DNA of 64,000 nt from Manduca sexta (Eukaryota > Arthropoda > Insecta > Lepidoptera > Sphingidae). The notes beneath the pieces were generated by a model. It saw only the letters and a program-made list of their open reading frames with translations. It had not been told where the DNA came from and searched no databases. The stretch is from assembly GCF_014839805.1 (NCBI RefSeq), contig NC_051129.1, forward strand, positions 12,156,920-12,220,919. Reading direction: 5' to 3'. A program made the position numbers and the translations under genes. Shown one piece after another: positions 61,533 through 64,000 of this stretch. Every line of letters begins with the position of its first letter. Within the stretch, counting starts at the first letter, position 1.

Positions 61533-64000
61533 TGAGTATTATATGAATATTGCTGCGGATGTTATGCTAAAAAAATTTTCTACAACGAGGCTCTTCTATT
61601 TGGTACGGTTATAAAATATTCAGGTAAGATCGGTTGTCACTTTATTATAGTTGAAATAACTTGTAGTCGGCAGTAGCTTTATAAAACCAAAGGTTATAAG
61701 ATCAATTTAAAAAGTTTTGTACGATAAATGTAGGTATATATGTCAGTTTATTTTAATTTATAGTTTACTTAACAATTATATTTATTGAATTAGGTTTCAA
61801 GATATAATATTAGAATACAATAAAAATATATTAAAATTAAACCATCATTTATAGGTATTTTAAATGTAACCAGTGTCATCCTTAATGTATGAATGTATTT
61901 CTCAGCCGTCGCGCCGATGTCACTGAACTTTTTCGTACAATCAGTCGGTCCGTCGGTCAGCATATGCATTTACGTTTATTCGGCCGCATAATGCATTACA
62001 ACAGACCGATTACCTTAGCTCATGATTCAATTAAATCTCACATTCTTTTTGTGCCTGTCTGTCATTGCAACCTTTGAGATTTTTGTGTATTCTTTGGCTG
62101 TACGTTCTTGTGCTTTGTGCATAACGTGGACTGGAAGTATTTGTCAGGTAACTAATTAGTAAACATATTTCTTTCATTACAGAAGGTAGGTAAGGGTAGG
62201 AAGAATTAACAAGTTGGTCGGTACGGTATTATGCCTACAAATATCTTAAACGATATTTAACTAATCTAAAAAGTTTTAAATAAATTATTAAATGACAATC
62301 TTTTTCACCGTTTTGATACCTAGGTATTCTAATACAACTAAGATTAGCAACAAAAAATCGGTATCATAAAAATTCATAAATTCGAATATTGATTATCATC
62401 TTTAAGCAGTCACAGAAATAACGATAAGTTGTACATATTTAGTATTTAGCCGAGCGCATATATTCTTGCCAAACGTATCGGCGAATGAATTACATGGAGA
62501 TCTCGATTGTCGCTTTAATTTTAAGATGTTATCGCTGATGTGATCTGAACTGCGATTATCACGTCACTGGCCGTACAGTTCGCTAATGTTATTAAAAATA
62601 TTCGGAGGGTATCTCTTTCGCAAACGTCAACCAGGTCGGCATAACATAATTCCTTTGCCAAAAAAAAAAATATCACAGCTTCCTAATATTATACAGTTCT
62701 AGATGGTGTTTATATATTGGGCGATGATGTCGCATACTTCCAGATAAGACGATGAACAGACTGGTATAAAATAACGCGCTGAACATTAGTTTGACGTGTC
62801 AAAATAAAAGAGCAATAAGGTCACAGCCAGGCACGTATAAGTGTCGGATTCAATAAGTTTTATTACAAATAGGCGTTATAGTTATGAGACGCGGCGTGTG
62901 AAAGTGGCCGCTCTGTCATTTCCCCGACATTACCGCGCGTGGGAACCGAACCGTAATCAATGGCAGGGTTACGCGGCAGGGTTCATGTCTAGATGGGTTT
63001 AGACTGAGCTGTAGACGAACTGTGCTCATGTGGGTTTCGTGATTTAGTCATGGAAACTGTGTTATAGGATGGGCTTTATATCTTGAAAAAGATATAGGCA
63101 TGACTCCTCTTCCTAAACTAAATTATATTGTTGTAATACTTTTTTATAATTGACCATAAAATGTTATGCGAGTTAACATGACATGTTTCAGGCTGACAAG
63201 CGGGTCTATAAGCAATTCTTTAGCTTATCATCATTTGTATTAAACAAAGAAAAATCGTTAAAAAGCAATTGAAAAAAGTGTCAATAAGAGCGTAGATCCT
63301 CGGTGTCAATCAGAGCAATTCAAAGCGCATATATCGCGGCTGATCCGGTAATAGCAACGTCATGGCGTCAGGGGAATTCTCACCGCCATCGTGTGGTTGT
63401 AAGTGAGCGAGGCGAATGCGTAATGGGCCGGGAATCGAACCGCCACGCCGCGGTGGGATACTGGCGGCAGAATCACCCGTTATAGTATATTAGAGCTGGT
63501 GCAAATTAATTAGATCGGTTGGGAATTTGCTCATTATGTAACAGGGTTAAAATTTGTACTAATTCCACATTGGAGTGGGATAGAAAAAGGAAAGGTCATA
63601 TAACATCGGGCTCACTTGCTCAAGTAAAAGATCTGGTCCGCCTAGAAATAATTAAAATATAAAAGGATGCCTTGTCTTTGAAGGAAATTAATGGAGATTT
63701 AGAATGTTTGGGGGATTATTAGGCTTACATATACCTCACTGTACGAAACCCAACTGCAAGCTATGGCTTCAACTCGGTTTTCTTTAAGACATGGCCATCC
63801 CAGACGATTCCATTTAGACATATTTGCAGTGTGCCTCTACCATTATAAAGTGGTGAACGCCATCAGTTTGACAGAATTACAATTTTTCTTTGTTATATAA
63901 TTCGCAAAACTCATGTTCAATCATGCATACAATTAAAAGGCATGAAACAGTGCAATCAGTTTGTTTACATCTACTAGATATGAATCCGACAAGCACTAGG

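Larger units (their letters stand above)
57587..64000. other. Non-coding, upstream of the receptor start exon
   Basis: No coding exon can be supported. The missing 5' exon and promoter of the receptor gene should lie in this direction (or between 55.9 and 57.3 kb, or outside the window). 62900-63000 and 63300-63480 are CpG-rich, and the latter includes a B-box-like word on the minus strand. Family D and S fragments are present. Confidence 0.5.

Noticed and set aside
63425..63460. Possible tRNA on the minus strand (GGTTCGATTCCCGG word)
   Set aside because: The T-stem does not pair and no A box or acceptor stem is found at the right distance. At most it is a SINE remnant.
1..64000. Bacterial-type systems (operons, CRISPR, phage) or intact transposons
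   Set aside because: There are no direct-repeat arrays with spacers and no intact transposase or reverse transcriptase, and the composition and splice sites are those of an insect nuclear genome.

Overview
The window looks like nuclear DNA of a lepidopteran insect (moth or butterfly). It is AT-rich and almost all non-coding. It carries many short, decayed retroposon copies of the kinds that fill lepidopteran genomes. It also contains one clear developmental gene, a knirps-family orphan nuclear receptor (NR0A group). I cannot name the species. There is one run of exactly 500 N (4911-5410), which is probably a conventional scaffold gap rather than a measured length.

The gene is on the minus strand. 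Its start exon (55775-55852) encodes the first zinc finger. An intron of 11,660 bp follows. The last coding exon (43080-44114) encodes the second finger, the knirps-type box behind the DNA-binding domain, a proline-rich middle and a C-terminus with a PMDLSVK motif of the CtBP-binding type. Together they give 370 residues. A good splice acceptor lies directly before the start ATG, so at least one further upstream exon should exist at higher coordinates; I could not locate it. The intron holds dense ATCGAT and TAAT motifs between about 50.2 and 52.7 kb and is the best place to look for enhancers. No other protein-coding gene can be supported. Nearly all remaining open frames are chance frames or frames inside repeats.

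The rest is gene-poor sequence with interspersed repeats. Left of the gene (1-42.7 kb) there are four larger copies and two fragments of one family (A), two of them split by later insertions. There are also two tRNA-derived SINE families (S and B), a third SINE family (T), LINE 3' ends of two kinds, a five-copy dispersed family (C), and smaller families D and F. Right of the start exon (55.9-64 kb) there are further T, LINE, S and B copies and a D copy.

The most informative result is a retroposon network. SINE family S ends in the same 3' sequence as one LINE, whose fragments end in ATGATG and have 11-14 bp target duplications. SINE family B ends in the same 3' sequence as a different LINE, whose reverse-transcriptase C-terminus can be read at 17.5 kb. 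The window therefore preserves two separate SINE-LINE partnerships, with nested insertions that give relative ages. I saw no operon, CRISPR array, intact transposase or intact reverse transcriptase, and no other system that I would call new.
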